DNA of 11,162 nucleotides, taken from Desulfobacterales bacterium (lineage in GTDB: Bacteria > Desulfobacterota > Desulfobacteria > Desulfobacterales > UBA11574). Under the pieces are notes generated by a model. That model ran no database searches, had not been told where the DNA came from, and saw only the letters and a program-made list of their open reading frames with translations. The position numbers were made by a program, and so were the translations under genes. The stretch covers positions 1 to 11,162 of the forward strand of contig JAAXQD010000234.1 in the NCBI GenBank assembly GCA_012974475.1. Reading direction: 5' to 3'. Shown one piece after another: positions 1 through 6,550 of the stretch (its first letter is position 1; each line of letters starts with the position of its first letter).

Positions 1-89
1 GTGTTTCAAGCGGTGATGCGTTAAAAATTTCAAGCTGTTTGAGGAGCTTGCGACGAGTTCTTGAAATTTAGCAACACAACTTGAAACGC
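1..89. repeat. Nested imperfect inverted repeat (intergenic repeat)
   Basis: Three inverted-repeat pairs are nested here. GTTTCAAG at 3-10 pairs with CTTGAAAC at 80-87. AAATTTCAAG at 25-34 pairs with CTTGAAATTT at 60-69. CAAGCT at 31-36 pairs with AGCTTG at 45-50, in competition with the middle pair. The block sits downstream of the alr stop and carries no convincing gene. No T-run follows the stems on the minus strand, so it does not look like a simple intrinsic terminator of alr. It resembles the dispersed intergenic palindromes common in Desulfobacterales genomes, but that is a general impression. The element may extend left of the window. Confidence 0.55.
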
Positions 90-157
90 CCCCAAATGGT
101 CACTGGGCGAGCAAAACGGACTTTTTATGAGACCATCAAAACTGAGTTCGTTCTCCG

Positions 158-1267
158 TCATTGATCTCCAACATAAATGCGCTGAACGCGTTTGGATACG
201 CCGCAGGTCAACTCATACGTTATGGTTCCTAATTTTTCTGCAACATCCAGGAGCTGAATGGAATCCTGAACCCCTTCACCCCATAAAATCACTGGGTCTC
301 CGGGGTTTATCGGGTCCTTGCCCACATCGATCATGACGTGATCCATGGTCACCCGGCCAACCATTGGGTACCGTTTTCCTTTGATGAGAACTTCACCTTT
401 GTCCGTCAAGTCGCGACGAATTCCGTCTGCATAACCGATCGGCAGTACAGCGATGGTTGTGGGGGTTTTTGATATCCATCGTCTGCCGTAGCTCACCGGA
501 AAATCTGTCGGGATTTTCCGTATATGGGCCACAAATGTTTTCAAGGTCATCACCTGTCTGGGTGTTATCGATCGGGACGTCTCTGATGAGGGGTAATGAC
601 CGTACAGCAATATACCGGGTCGAACGGCTTTGAACGTGCTTTCCGGCATATCCAAAACCGCACCGCTGTTGGCCATGTGGATTATAGGCGGTTGTTGATT
701 TTTTTCTTTCAAACGGGAAAGTATCTTCTGAAATCGGGACAATTGAAGGTTTGCGTATGTCTTGTCCTTTTCATCCGAGGTGGAAAAATGTGAGTAGAGT
801 CCTTCCCAAATACAGTGTTTTGACTGCAATAGAGCATTGAAGAAAGCGGGTTCCCGGTCCAGAAAAACACCGATTCTTCCCATACCGGTCTCAACGTTCA
901 CATGGACGTCGGCCGGTTTTTCCTGGCCGGCTTTTTCAATCCAGCGGACGTCCGCTTCACCAAACAGGGTGATTCTGAAACCGGCCTTAATAGCCTCTGG
1001 AATTTCATTCGGAAACAGCCTCCCAAAAATTAGTATCGGCTGAGATATTCCGCTTTCCCGTAATTCCATGGCCTCTTGAAACTTTGCCACCGCAAAAAGT
1101 TTAAAACCGGCCTTCACAAGATGTTTTGTAACGGCCACAGCACCGTGCCCATAGGCATCCGCTTTTACCACCGGAATTATCTCCGACGGAAAGACCTTTT
1201 GTTGGATGGCACGGATATTGTAAATCAGATGGTCTAGATTGATCTCCGCGTACGTCTTTGCATTCAT
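158..1267 (-). CDS. alr: Alanine racemase (PLP-dependent)
   Basis: This cytoplasmic enzyme interconverts L- and D-alanine and supplies D-Ala for peptidoglycan. The 369-aa product has the full fold-type III layout. The PLP-binding lysine is K35 in VVKADAYGHG near the N terminus, followed by VNVETGMGRIGV, HMANSGAVLD and RPGILLYG. The second catalytic base is Y260 in PVSYGRRW, then LPIGYADG and GRVTMDHVMIDV, and the C terminus is ELTCGVSKRVQRIYV. Length is normal for the family. I chose ATG at 1267 because family members begin close to this point (xxxYAEINLDHLIYN) and AAGG lies nearby upstream. An in-frame GTG at 1300 would add 11 basic residues and has no better ribosome site. panC lies 222 bp upstream on the same strand. 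No clear terminator separates them, so co-transcription is possible but unproven. Confidence 0.97.
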   Translation of the reverse strand: MNAKTYAEINLDHLIYNIRAIQQKVFPSEIIPVVKADAYGHGAVAVTKHLVKAGFKLFAVAKFQEAMELRESGISQPILIFGRLFPNEIPEAIKAGFRITLFGEADVRWIEKAGQEKPADVHVNVETGMGRIGVFLDREPAFFNALLQSKHCIWEGLYSHFSTSDEKDKTYANLQLSRFQKILSRLKEKNQQPPIIHMANSGAVLDMPESTFKAVRPGILLYGHYPSSETSRSITPRQVMTLKTFVAHIRKIPTDFPVSYGRRWISKTPTTIAVLPIGYADGIRRDLTDKGEVLIKGKRYPMVGRVTMDHVMIDVGKDPINPGDPVILWGEGVQDSIQLLDVAEKLGTITYELTCGVSKRVQRIYVGDQ

Positions 1268-1489
1268 TGGTTGGCCTTTTATTTTTGAGGTTTTAACCAC
1301 ACGCGCTTTTTTCTTCCCTGCTCGAGCTTTGCACGCCTTATGGTCGCTTCGAAATCTAACCGTCTTTTTTTAAGGTTCAATCCTCCAGAGTCGGATAAAT
1401 TTCGTGCAAAAATAAGCCTAAAATGAGAACAGACGGCACCGAATCGAGTTTAAGCAGACCGCTGCGTCTTCGGATACATCGAGGTAAGT

Positions 1490-2344
1490 TTATGGCTTCA
1501 GAAGCATATTGTCAATGAGGCGGGCTTTTCCTACTTTGACTGCAAGGGCCATCCGTACCGGCCTGTCGATGGTTTCGACATCAACCAGGGTTTCCGGATC
1601 GCAGACGGCGATGTAATCGATTTCGGTATCCGGATGAAATTGTATCAGATCTGTTGCCGAGTCGATAATTCCTGCTGCATCTCGAACTCCGCTCTCCAGA
1701 AGCGTCTGTGCGTTGATCAAGGATTCGTACAGGGACAGAGCACTCACCCGCTGTTCCGGTGTCAGGTAGGTATTTCGGGAACTCATGGCAAGCCCGTCAG
1801 GTTCCCGAACCGTGGGCCCTCCGATGACGGTGATATCAAAATTAAGATCACGCACCATTTGGCGTATGATCACAAACTGCTGATAGTCCTTCTGGCCAAA
1901 AACGGCCACATGGGGTTTGACAATATTAAACAGTTTGGCGACGACGGTCGCAACGCCCTTAAAGAACACCGGCCTCGAATTCCCACAAAGGTGATTCGGC
2001 AGTTTCTCCAGTTCGACGTAGGTCTGAAATCTGTCTCCGTATATCTCATGGCTATCCGGGATAAATACTGCATCAACGCCTTCTTTTCGAAGCAGGTCAA
2101 GATCTCTTTCAAGATTCCTGGGATATGTTTCTAAGTCTTCACCGGGACCGAACTGGGTCGGATTTACAAAAATACTCACCACCAGATCATCTCCATGAGG
2201 TTTCCCCTCCCGCACCAGGGACAGGTGGCCTTCATGGAGAAATCCCATGGTGGGGACAAAAACGATGGTCTTTCCCTGACGGCGAACACGATCAGAACGC
2301 GCCTGAATCTCCGTTACAGTGGATATGATTTCGATGACATTCAC
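1490..2344 (-). CDS. panC: Pantothenate synthetase (pantoate-beta-alanine ligase)
   Basis: The enzyme joins pantoate and beta-alanine using ATP, giving pantothenate for CoA synthesis in the cytoplasm. The 284-aa product is full length. It shows the nucleotidyltransferase HIGH-type motif in PTMGFLHEGHLSL (H37, H40), VNPTQF at 61-65, FGQKDYQQ around 149-156 and VREPDGLAMSSRN around 179-191, whose MSSRN is the KMSKS equivalent. The segment SRPVFFKGV differs from the PGHF seen in E. coli PanC. I believe plant and some bacterial PanCs share PVFF, so I treat it as a lineage variant. The start is a GTG whose neighbourhood reads TTTTGAGGTGAATG. The purine stretch abuts the start codon, so the exact initiation site is slightly uncertain, although the N terminus matches the family. 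A MITE-like insertion ends only 66 bp upstream. Confidence 0.97.
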   Translation of the reverse strand: MNVIEIISTVTEIQARSDRVRRQGKTIVFVPTMGFLHEGHLSLVREGKPHGDDLVVSIFVNPTQFGPGEDLETYPRNLERDLDLLRKEGVDAVFIPDSHEIYGDRFQTYVELEKLPNHLCGNSRPVFFKGVATVVAKLFNIVKPHVAVFGQKDYQQFVIIRQMVRDLNFDITVIGGPTVREPDGLAMSSRNTYLTPEQRVSALSLYESLINAQTLLESGVRDAAGIIDSATDLIQFHPDTEIDYIAVCDPETLVDVETIDRPVRMALAVKVGKARLIDNMLLKP

Positions 2345-2409
2345 CTCAAAATTTTTTGAAAATCATAGAACAACAAAAATACAATGTCAACCTGGGCGGA
2401 ATAGGGTCC

Positions 2410-2683
2410 CAGGGTGAACGCATTTGATTTCGGTACGGCGAAGCGACGGTGTGTTTCTCTTGGAAACCGACTGGCTGTTTGAAGGGCTTTAGTACGCGTT
2501 AGACCGAGCCGAATGAAATTATAATTTAAAACATCCATCGGATATTTTATGGATGAATTGTTCTTTATAACTCTGGCACGGCTCGGGCTTACGGGTGCTT
2601 AAGCACAAGTTCCAGTCGGTTGGAAAGAGATATACGCCGTCGTGGAGCGTTCTCTCTATTGGGATTCAAATGCGTTTGCCCTG
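2410..2683. mobile_element. MITE-like palindromic insertion with target-site duplication
   Basis: The left end CAGGGTGAACGCATTTGA (2410-2427) and the right end (2666-2683, complementary strand CAGGGCAAACGCATTTGA) match at 16 of 18 positions. The element is bounded by an exact direct repeat GAATAGGGTCC at 2399-2409 and 2683-2693; the G at 2683 is shared with the right terminal repeat, so the duplication is 10 or 11 bp. Inner arms also pair: AACCGACTGG 2465-2474 with CCAGTCGGTT 2612-2621; CCGAGCCG 2504-2511 with CGGCTCGG 2579-2586; CATCCAT 2532-2538 with ATGGATG 2549-2555 around the centre. GTGCTTAAGCAC at 2595-2606 is a perfect 12-bp palindrome. There is no transposase, so mobility would need one in trans. 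The combination of terminal repeats and flanking duplication is seen directly; the name MITE and any family assignment are inference. Confidence 0.8.
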
Positions 2684-2755
2684 AATAGGGTCCAATGGAT
2701 CATTCGAACCGTCTGGGTATTTTTTCAACCGGCCAATTTCATGGGGAAAATAATG

Positions 2756-3060
2756 TTAATTCACGAATAAAACCGATACATCCTTTGCCAAGTTGAAAAC
2801 TTTCTGGGAAATACTCCCCAGAAGGAAATCTTTGATTCCTGACACACCCCTTTTCCCCATGACGATCAAAAAGCGCTTTGTTGAGATGTAAAATAGGGCG
2901 TTAACTCAGGGCTGTTCATTTTGCATAGGGTGGCCGTGTCTTGCATAACGTTGAACAAGGTAATCTTATTGTCCGTAGAAAAAGAGTTTGATACAAATTC
3001 AACTGCGCGCAAGGCATTTTCAGAATCGTCGATGGCCACCAATATTTTTTTGCTCATCAT
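2756..3060 (-). pseudogene. Universal stress protein (UspA family), deleted and frameshifted
   Basis: Reading starts well: GGAG lies 7 nt before the ATG at 3060, and the product begins MMSKKILVAIDDSENALRAVEF followed by ITLFNVMQD, the classic first strand and helix of a Usp domain. This frame stops at 2866. In another frame, directly after that point, lies an intact Usp C terminus: LIVMGKRGVSGIKDFLLGS, then ISQKVFNLAKDVSVLFVN and a TAA at 2756-2758. It contains the G-x-x-G-x9-G[ST] ATP-loop-like motif and the final strand. The two parts together cover about 100 codons against the usual 140-150, so roughly the middle third is missing and the frame is shifted. The junction is near 2860-2910. 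The 64-aa product of the first frame would not form a Usp fold. A sequencing error could explain the shift but not the missing middle. Confidence 0.85.
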
Positions 3061-3444
3061 TCATGGTCTCCTTTTCATGGGTTTCCGGTTTATGTTTCGT
3101 CTGTTGATTCCTTTTTTACTCAAATTTTTACTCCATTTTTTTCGAAAACGCTTTGTACGGTAATGTTTTTATCTGATTTTAGGTTATCTACGCCAAGCCT
3201 CATGATACTTGCAAGGAAATTTTAATTTTGGATAATTTTCTATATGAAATGGGAAATTATAGCTTAGCGAATCCTATCAGGAAAATTTCAGATACGGGTG
3301 AGGGTCAAAAATGGATGGTCTGGGCAGTTTAACGTCTTGCCCGGGACTGAAAACTGCAGCCGCTGCTACAGTGAGCCACTCTTGGTATGGTAAACCGCTT
3401 CATAGGTTTCACCCCCTTTTATTTTATCAACGTGTTGCCTGATT
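3061..3444. other. Intergenic region upstream of the usp remnant, no clear gene
   Basis: This stretch should hold the former usp promoter on the minus strand, but I see no strong -35/-10 pair. It is T-rich near 3105-3145. Around 3322-3370 there are mutually exclusive hairpins: GGGCA 3322-3326 with TGCCC 3338-3342; GCAGTTT 3324-3330 with AAACTGC 3351-3357; and GCAGC/GCTGC just after. A 43-codon frame at 3311-3442 on the plus strand has a GAGGG 6 nt before its ATG. Its composition (MDGLGSLTSC...) is unremarkable and it overlaps the hairpins, so I do not call it a gene. Confidence 0.5.
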
Positions 3445-3684
3445 TCATATTGAGACATTCTTCAACTTCCCGTTTATGGCCGGTGAAATCGAGTAATACG
3501 GATTTGTGCTTTCCTTGGATGCGAGTACATCCGTAACGGGTTCTTGATCACATTTATACTGGCAATTGGTGCAAGTCCAATAGTTCCAGTATTTTTTACT
3601 GGCTTGGTCGAGACAGTTTCGATAATGCGGACAAAAGACATTTCTGTAGCCTTTGGCGTGGACAGGACTTCTATCTTTTTTCAT
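3445..3684 (-). CDS. Small Cys-rich zinc-ribbon-like protein
   Basis: A 79-aa protein with no signal peptide or membrane segment. It has two cysteine knuckles: C18 and C24 in FCPHYRNC, and C38 and C41 in WTCTNCQYK, plus C45. The spacing suggests a single treble-clef or zinc-ribbon-like metal site, with H20 as a possible alternative ligand. The N terminus is basic (MKKDRSPVHAKGYRN) and aromatic residues fill the loop (KKYWNYW). The C-terminal third is polar and probably disordered. ATG at 3684 is preceded by GGAG with 8-nt spacing. A strong sigma-70-like promoter with an internal palindrome lies 58 bp or more upstream, which supports expression. I recall similar short CPxYxxC proteins as uncharacterised in Desulfobacterota, but no function is known to me. 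Nucleic-acid or protein binding is the natural guess. Confidence 0.75.
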   Translation of the reverse strand: MKKDRSPVHAKGYRNVFCPHYRNCLDQASKKYWNYWTCTNCQYKCDQEPVTDVLASKESTNPYYSISPAINGKLKNVSI

Positions 3685-3741
3685 CGGTTAACTCCATGTT
3701 TTAATGCAGTTAATGGAAGGACTTACAACTATATGCCATAA

Positions 3742-3770
3742 TATATAATACCACAATGTGGTCATGTCAA
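3742..3770 (-). promoter_or_regulatory. Sigma-70-type promoter for the zinc-ribbon gene
   Basis: On the minus strand a perfect -35 TTGACA (3765-3770) is followed by a 17-nt spacer (3748-3764) and a -10 TATATA (3742-3747). Start of transcription would fall near 3735, giving a leader of about 50 nt before the zinc-ribbon start codon at 3684. Among the sites I looked at in this window it is the closest match to the sigma-70 consensus. The AT-rich stretch allows alternative -10 registers one or two bases away. Confidence 0.6.
3750..3762. promoter_or_regulatory. Palindromic operator candidate inside the promoter spacer
   Basis: ACCACAATGTGGT is a perfect inverted repeat with 6-bp arms about a central base. 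It lies entirely between the -35 and -10 of the promoter at 3742-3770, where a bound dimer would block RNA polymerase. The position is seen in the sequence; the identity of the repressor is unknown, and no regulator gene adjoins it. Confidence 0.5.
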
Positions 3771-3885
3771 GCAGATTCAACTAATATCTGGCGACGCTTC
3801 GCAAATAAGTTGCTTTCATCGCTCACTTAAAAACATGATGGACTCGATGTCGAAATGTTCGGTAATTTTCCGGTTGAAATTCCCC

Positions 3886-4395
3886 TTATAATTCTTCCAT
3901 ATCGAACTCTTTGAAATCAAACCAGTATCCCGTGTTCGTGATATAGTCGAGTTCGGCTTGAACCGCAGCAATGTGGTTCTCTTCGATCTCCAGAAAACGG
4001 GCGAACATTTTTTGACCCTCATCGGTCATTTCATTGACCATGTCCTGGTAGAAACTGCTTGTTTCAACTTCCGCTTTCAGTGCCCTGCTGAGGATAATTT
4101 TCACACTGCTGAGGTCTTTTTGAACCATATGGGCCTGGACCTTTTTCGTTTCTCTTTGGATGATTTCTTTGGCTGGAATCGAAGATTCCAGTTTTTCAGC
4201 AGATAGTTGTCCGGTTTTTTGCCATAATTGGAGTTTGTGCTTTAAATAATCAAGGTGATGCTGCTCATCATCTCCTATCATCTTGAGAAATCGCTTCCCC
4301 TCCGGATCAGAAACCCTTTCGAACGCATCCCGGTAGATATCCCGAATTTTGGTTTCGTAATCCATGGCTGTCCGGATCGCTTTTTCAATCTCCAC
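3886..4395 (-). CDS. Ferritin-like (rubrerythrin-type) diiron protein
   Basis: A 169-aa all-helical cytoplasmic protein with the four-helix ferritin/rubrerythrin diiron pattern. The likely ligands are E14 in helix 1 (MDYETKIRDIY), E44 and H47 in helix 2 (DDEQHH), E109 in helix 3 (LKAEVETSSFY) and E138 and H141 in helix 4 (IEENHIAAV). It lacks the C-terminal rubredoxin domain of classical rubrerythrin; instead it ends in an acidic tail WFDFKEFDMEEL, which I associate with short ferritin-family proteins of anaerobes. The role is probably peroxide detoxification or iron handling, which cannot be settled from sequence. The start is GTG at 4395, with GGAG 7 nt upstream in a clear ribosome site. 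The gene stands alone, with about 200 bp to its 3' neighbour and 293 bp to gpmI upstream. Confidence 0.9.
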   Translation of the reverse strand: MEIEKAIRTAMDYETKIRDIYRDAFERVSDPEGKRFLKMIGDDEQHHLDYLKHKLQLWQKTGQLSAEKLESSIPAKEIIQRETKKVQAHMVQKDLSSVKIILSRALKAEVETSSFYQDMVNEMTDEGQKMFARFLEIEENHIAAVQAELDYITNTGYWFDFKEFDMEEL

Positions 4396-4455
4396 GGTTT
4401 GTCTCCTATGTATGCGTGGTGAGCGGGTTTAAATGGGTATAATTTCATGATCGGT

Positions 4456-4482
4456 CCGGATTCTCTTAACGAGGAGATCCGG
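4456..4482 (-). promoter_or_regulatory. Stem-loop in the leader of the ferritin-like gene
   Basis: CCGGAT at 4456-4461 pairs with ATCCGG at 4477-4482, extended by a short CTC/GAG helix with one bulged base. It lies 61 bp or more upstream of the ferritin GTG and would be transcribed if the promoter is further up. A weak candidate on the minus strand is TTCAAC (4556-4561) and TAATAT (4532-4537) with 18-nt spacing. No T-run follows, so it is not an intrinsic terminator on either strand. Its function is unknown. Confidence 0.35.
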
Positions 4483-4611
4483 TTGGCACTAACATTACTG
4501 TTCAATTTTCATGCCATGTCTGCCTACTTGCATATTAAATCAATATTATCTTTATGTTGAAGGAATAATGACCAAAATTGCGGGTGTTAAAAATGGGGGA
4601 AAAAACGTTTT

Positions 4612-4647
4612 TGAGACAATATGTCTCACTTTATGTATACTGAGACA
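4612..4647. promoter_or_regulatory. Three TGAGACA half-sites, operator or gpmI terminator candidate
   Basis: TGAGACA (4612-4618) and TGTCTCA (4622-4628) form an exact 7-bp inverted repeat with a 3-bp centre, and a third copy TGAGACA lies at 4641-4647, 29 bp from the first. The region is between the gpmI stop and the ferritin-like gene. Such spaced half-sites suggest a dimeric regulator of the ferritin-like gene. Alternatively, read on the minus strand, the 17-bp palindrome is followed after 5-6 bases by a run of T, so it could act as a weak terminator of gpmI. I cannot choose between these. Confidence 0.45.
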
Positions 4648-4688
4648 TTGGTTGCTGGAAACCCGATGATACGGTCTACAAGGCTCAA

Positions 4689-6242
4689 TCAGGGAACAAT
4701 CAAATTTTGAGCGGTCATTTCCTCCGGGATGTCCAACCCGAGGAGATACAGAACCGTAGGCGCGATATCGCTCAGCTTGCCACCAGCGATCAGCCGCTTG
4801 CCCGGTGAATCGCCGGCAACGTAAATCATCTCAACAGGATTGAGGGTGTGGCTGGTCTTGGGCATGTCCGTCTGATAATCGATCATCTGTTCCGAATTTC
4901 CGTGATCTGCCGTGATGAGGATATTCGCGTCAAGTTCAAGAAGGCGGTCCACAATTTTGCCCACGCATTCGTCCACGACTTCGATGGCTTGGGTCGCCGC
5001 ATCCATGTTGCCGGTATGGCCGACCATGTCGCCATTTGCATAGTTAACCACAATCAACTGATACGGGTTGTTTTCAAGCCGCCGGAGGAGTTCTTCGGTC
5101 ACCTGATACGCATCCATCTCCGGATGACTGGCAAAGGTGGCCGGATCAAAACGGCTTGGGACATCGATCTGATCTTCATTTTTGTATGGCGTCGTGGCTT
5201 TGCCATTAAAAAAACTGGTTACGTGTCTGAATTTCTGAGTTTCAGCGATTCGCAGCTGATGTAAGCCTGCATTGGAGATAACCTCTCCGAGGAGGTTGTT
5301 CATACCGCCACCCGCATCCATAGCACCGAGGATGTATTCCGTGAACTCATCCCAGTAACGTGTCAACCCCACAAAGGTTACAGTTCGCCGGGTCTTTAGT
5401 TTTCCGGGATATTTTGGATCCACAAACGCCATGCTGAGCTGAATTGCACGGTCCTGGCGATAATTGGTATGGAGAATACAATCGCCATCCTCGACGCCGT
5501 CATAGTCGCCGATAACATAGGGTGGAATGTATTCGTCGAACATCTTCACATCATCCGGAGTTTTGTCCTTTGCATACGATTCCCTGACAGCAGTCTCGGC
5601 ATCAGCGGCTTTTCGACCTTCGCAGGCAACGATGCAATGATAGGCGATGTCGGTGAGTTTCCAGTTCCTGGAACGGTCCATACTGTAGTAGCGCCCCATT
5701 ACCGTACCGATAGTACACCCGCCGACGTCTTCCATGACCAGCTTGAGCTTTGCGAGATATTCCAGACAACTCCACGGCGGGGTATCACGCCCGTCCAGAA
5801 AAGGGTGAATGATGATCGTCCCCTCGGGATATTCCAGCCTTGCCCGCCGCATGATCTTGAAGAGATGCTCCTGATGGGCATGTACACCCTCGTCCTGAAG
5901 CAGACCGAATAGATGAAGACGGCTCCGGCGTTCTTTCCAGTGATTCACAAGCTGCTTCCATTTCTCCGACTCAAAGAGTTCACCGGTACTCAATTGATCG
6001 TCAATACGCTTGAGTTCTTGAATGACGATTCGCCCGGCGCCCATGTTGAGGTGCCCCACTTCCGATGATCCCTGATATCCATCCGGAAGACCCACAGGTT
6101 CGCCGGAACAGTCCAAAAGTGTCCATGGATATTTGACCTTGTACAGATCGATACTGGGTGTTTGAGCGGCGCGTACGGCATTGCCTCGCACGGCTTCGCT
6201 GTATCCCCATCCGTCTCGAACGATCACGCATACGGGTCTCAT
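4689..6242 (-). CDS. gpmI: 2,3-bisphosphoglycerate-independent phosphoglycerate mutase
   Basis: The cytoplasmic enzyme interconverts 3- and 2-phosphoglycerate in glycolysis and gluconeogenesis through a phosphoserine intermediate, with two Mn2+ ions. The 517-aa protein is of family length. Metal and catalytic features are visible: D10 in RDGWGYS; the nucleophile S60 in SSEVGHLNMGAGR; LQDEGVHAHQEHL around 115-127; FLDGRDTPP around 148-156; and GRYYSMDR around 183-190. The C-terminal phosphatase-like half carries VGHTGNMDAATQAIEVVDE, ITADHGNSEQ and KTSHTLNPVE with their metal-binding His and Asp. The usual GNSEVGH reads SSEVGH and the usual SDGGVHSH reads QDEGVHAH, both conservative divergences. 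The ATG at 6242 has AAGGAG 7 nt upstream. It appears monocistronic, flanked by gaps of 293 and 308 bp. Confidence 0.97.
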   Translation of the reverse strand: MRPVCVIVRDGWGYSEAVRGNAVRAAQTPSIDLYKVKYPWTLLDCSGEPVGLPDGYQGSSEVGHLNMGAGRIVIQELKRIDDQLSTGELFESEKWKQLVNHWKERRSRLHLFGLLQDEGVHAHQEHLFKIMRRARLEYPEGTIIIHPFLDGRDTPPWSCLEYLAKLKLVMEDVGGCTIGTVMGRYYSMDRSRNWKLTDIAYHCIVACEGRKAADAETAVRESYAKDKTPDDVKMFDEYIPPYVIGDYDGVEDGDCILHTNYRQDRAIQLSMAFVDPKYPGKLKTRRTVTFVGLTRYWDEFTEYILGAMDAGGGMNNLLGEVISNAGLHQLRIAETQKFRHVTSFFNGKATTPYKNEDQIDVPSRFDPATFASHPEMDAYQVTEELLRRLENNPYQLIVVNYANGDMVGHTGNMDAATQAIEVVDECVGKIVDRLLELDANILITADHGNSEQMIDYQTDMPKTSHTLNPVEMIYVAGDSPGKRLIAGGKLSDIAPTVLYLLGLDIPEEMTAQNLIVP

Positions 6243-6550
6243 GTCAGCTCCTTTATAATTTTTTCGTTATTCATTATTCATTTTCGACATGTTTGGTTCA
6301 AATATAAACTTATTCACTCTTGTCCAAAAACGATCTTATAGATGTATATGAGCATACCTAAAGGATTTGTGGATCGTAGCCTCCTTGGGAACCTGGAATG
6401 ATGGAATGCTGGAATATTGGGTTTTTTAAAAGGAACCCATCTTCCATTATTCCAATATTCCATTATTCCGACATCTTTTTGGCAAAATGTGAATGCCGTA
6501 TTTATCCTGGCTTGTCATGCCAAAAGTATTTTGGACACCAATGAAATTTA
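6243..6550. other. Intergenic region between DUF2156 gene and gpmI
   Basis: This 308-bp stretch should contain the gpmI promoter on the minus strand. The best I find is TTTTGG (-35 side) 17 nt before TATATT near 6302-6330, which is weak. Short direct repeats of the ATTCATT type lie just upstream of the gpmI ribosome site. The centre holds the GGAAT-octamer hairpin described separately. Towards the DUF2156 end, TTTTGGCA (6477-6484) and TGCCAAAA (6518-6525) form an 8-bp inverted repeat with a long loop. No coding frame is convincing. Confidence 0.5.
6394..6469. repeat. Inverted array of GGAATNNT octamers
   Basis: The left arm holds three tandem units GGAATGAT, GGAATGCT and GGAATATT running into GGGTT (6395-6424). 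The right arm, read on the complementary strand, holds GGAATAAT, GGAATATT and GGAATAAT and then a degenerate GGAAGATG running into GGGTTCC (6469 back to 6432). The arms face each other around a short A/T-rich centre and would form a long imperfect hairpin with several registers. I associate TGGAAT-type arrays with intergenic repeats of Desulfobacterales, from general memory only. Function is unknown. Confidence 0.65.

Noticed and set aside
1850..1960. PVFF in place of PGHF in PanC as a sign of lost activity
   Set aside because: All nucleotide-binding motifs are intact, and I recall PVFF in plant and some bacterial PanCs, so it is a lineage variant.
1634..2134. 166-codon open frame on the plus strand
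   Set aside because: It is antisense to panC, whose motifs are all intact on the minus strand; a shadow frame.
2341..2538. 65-codon minus-strand frame just upstream of panC
   Set aside because: Most of it lies within the MITE-like element and it shows no protein-like features.
3311..3442. 43-codon plus-strand frame with GAGGG 6 nt upstream
   Set aside because: The ribosome site is good, but the peptide is low in information and overlaps competing hairpins; I would need conservation evidence.
4848..5912. Two open frames (138 and 147 codons) on the plus strand
   Set aside because: Both are antisense to gpmI and resemble no protein.
6394..6469. CRISPR array
   Set aside because: The repeated units are octamers in tandem with no spacers, and no cas genes are nearby.
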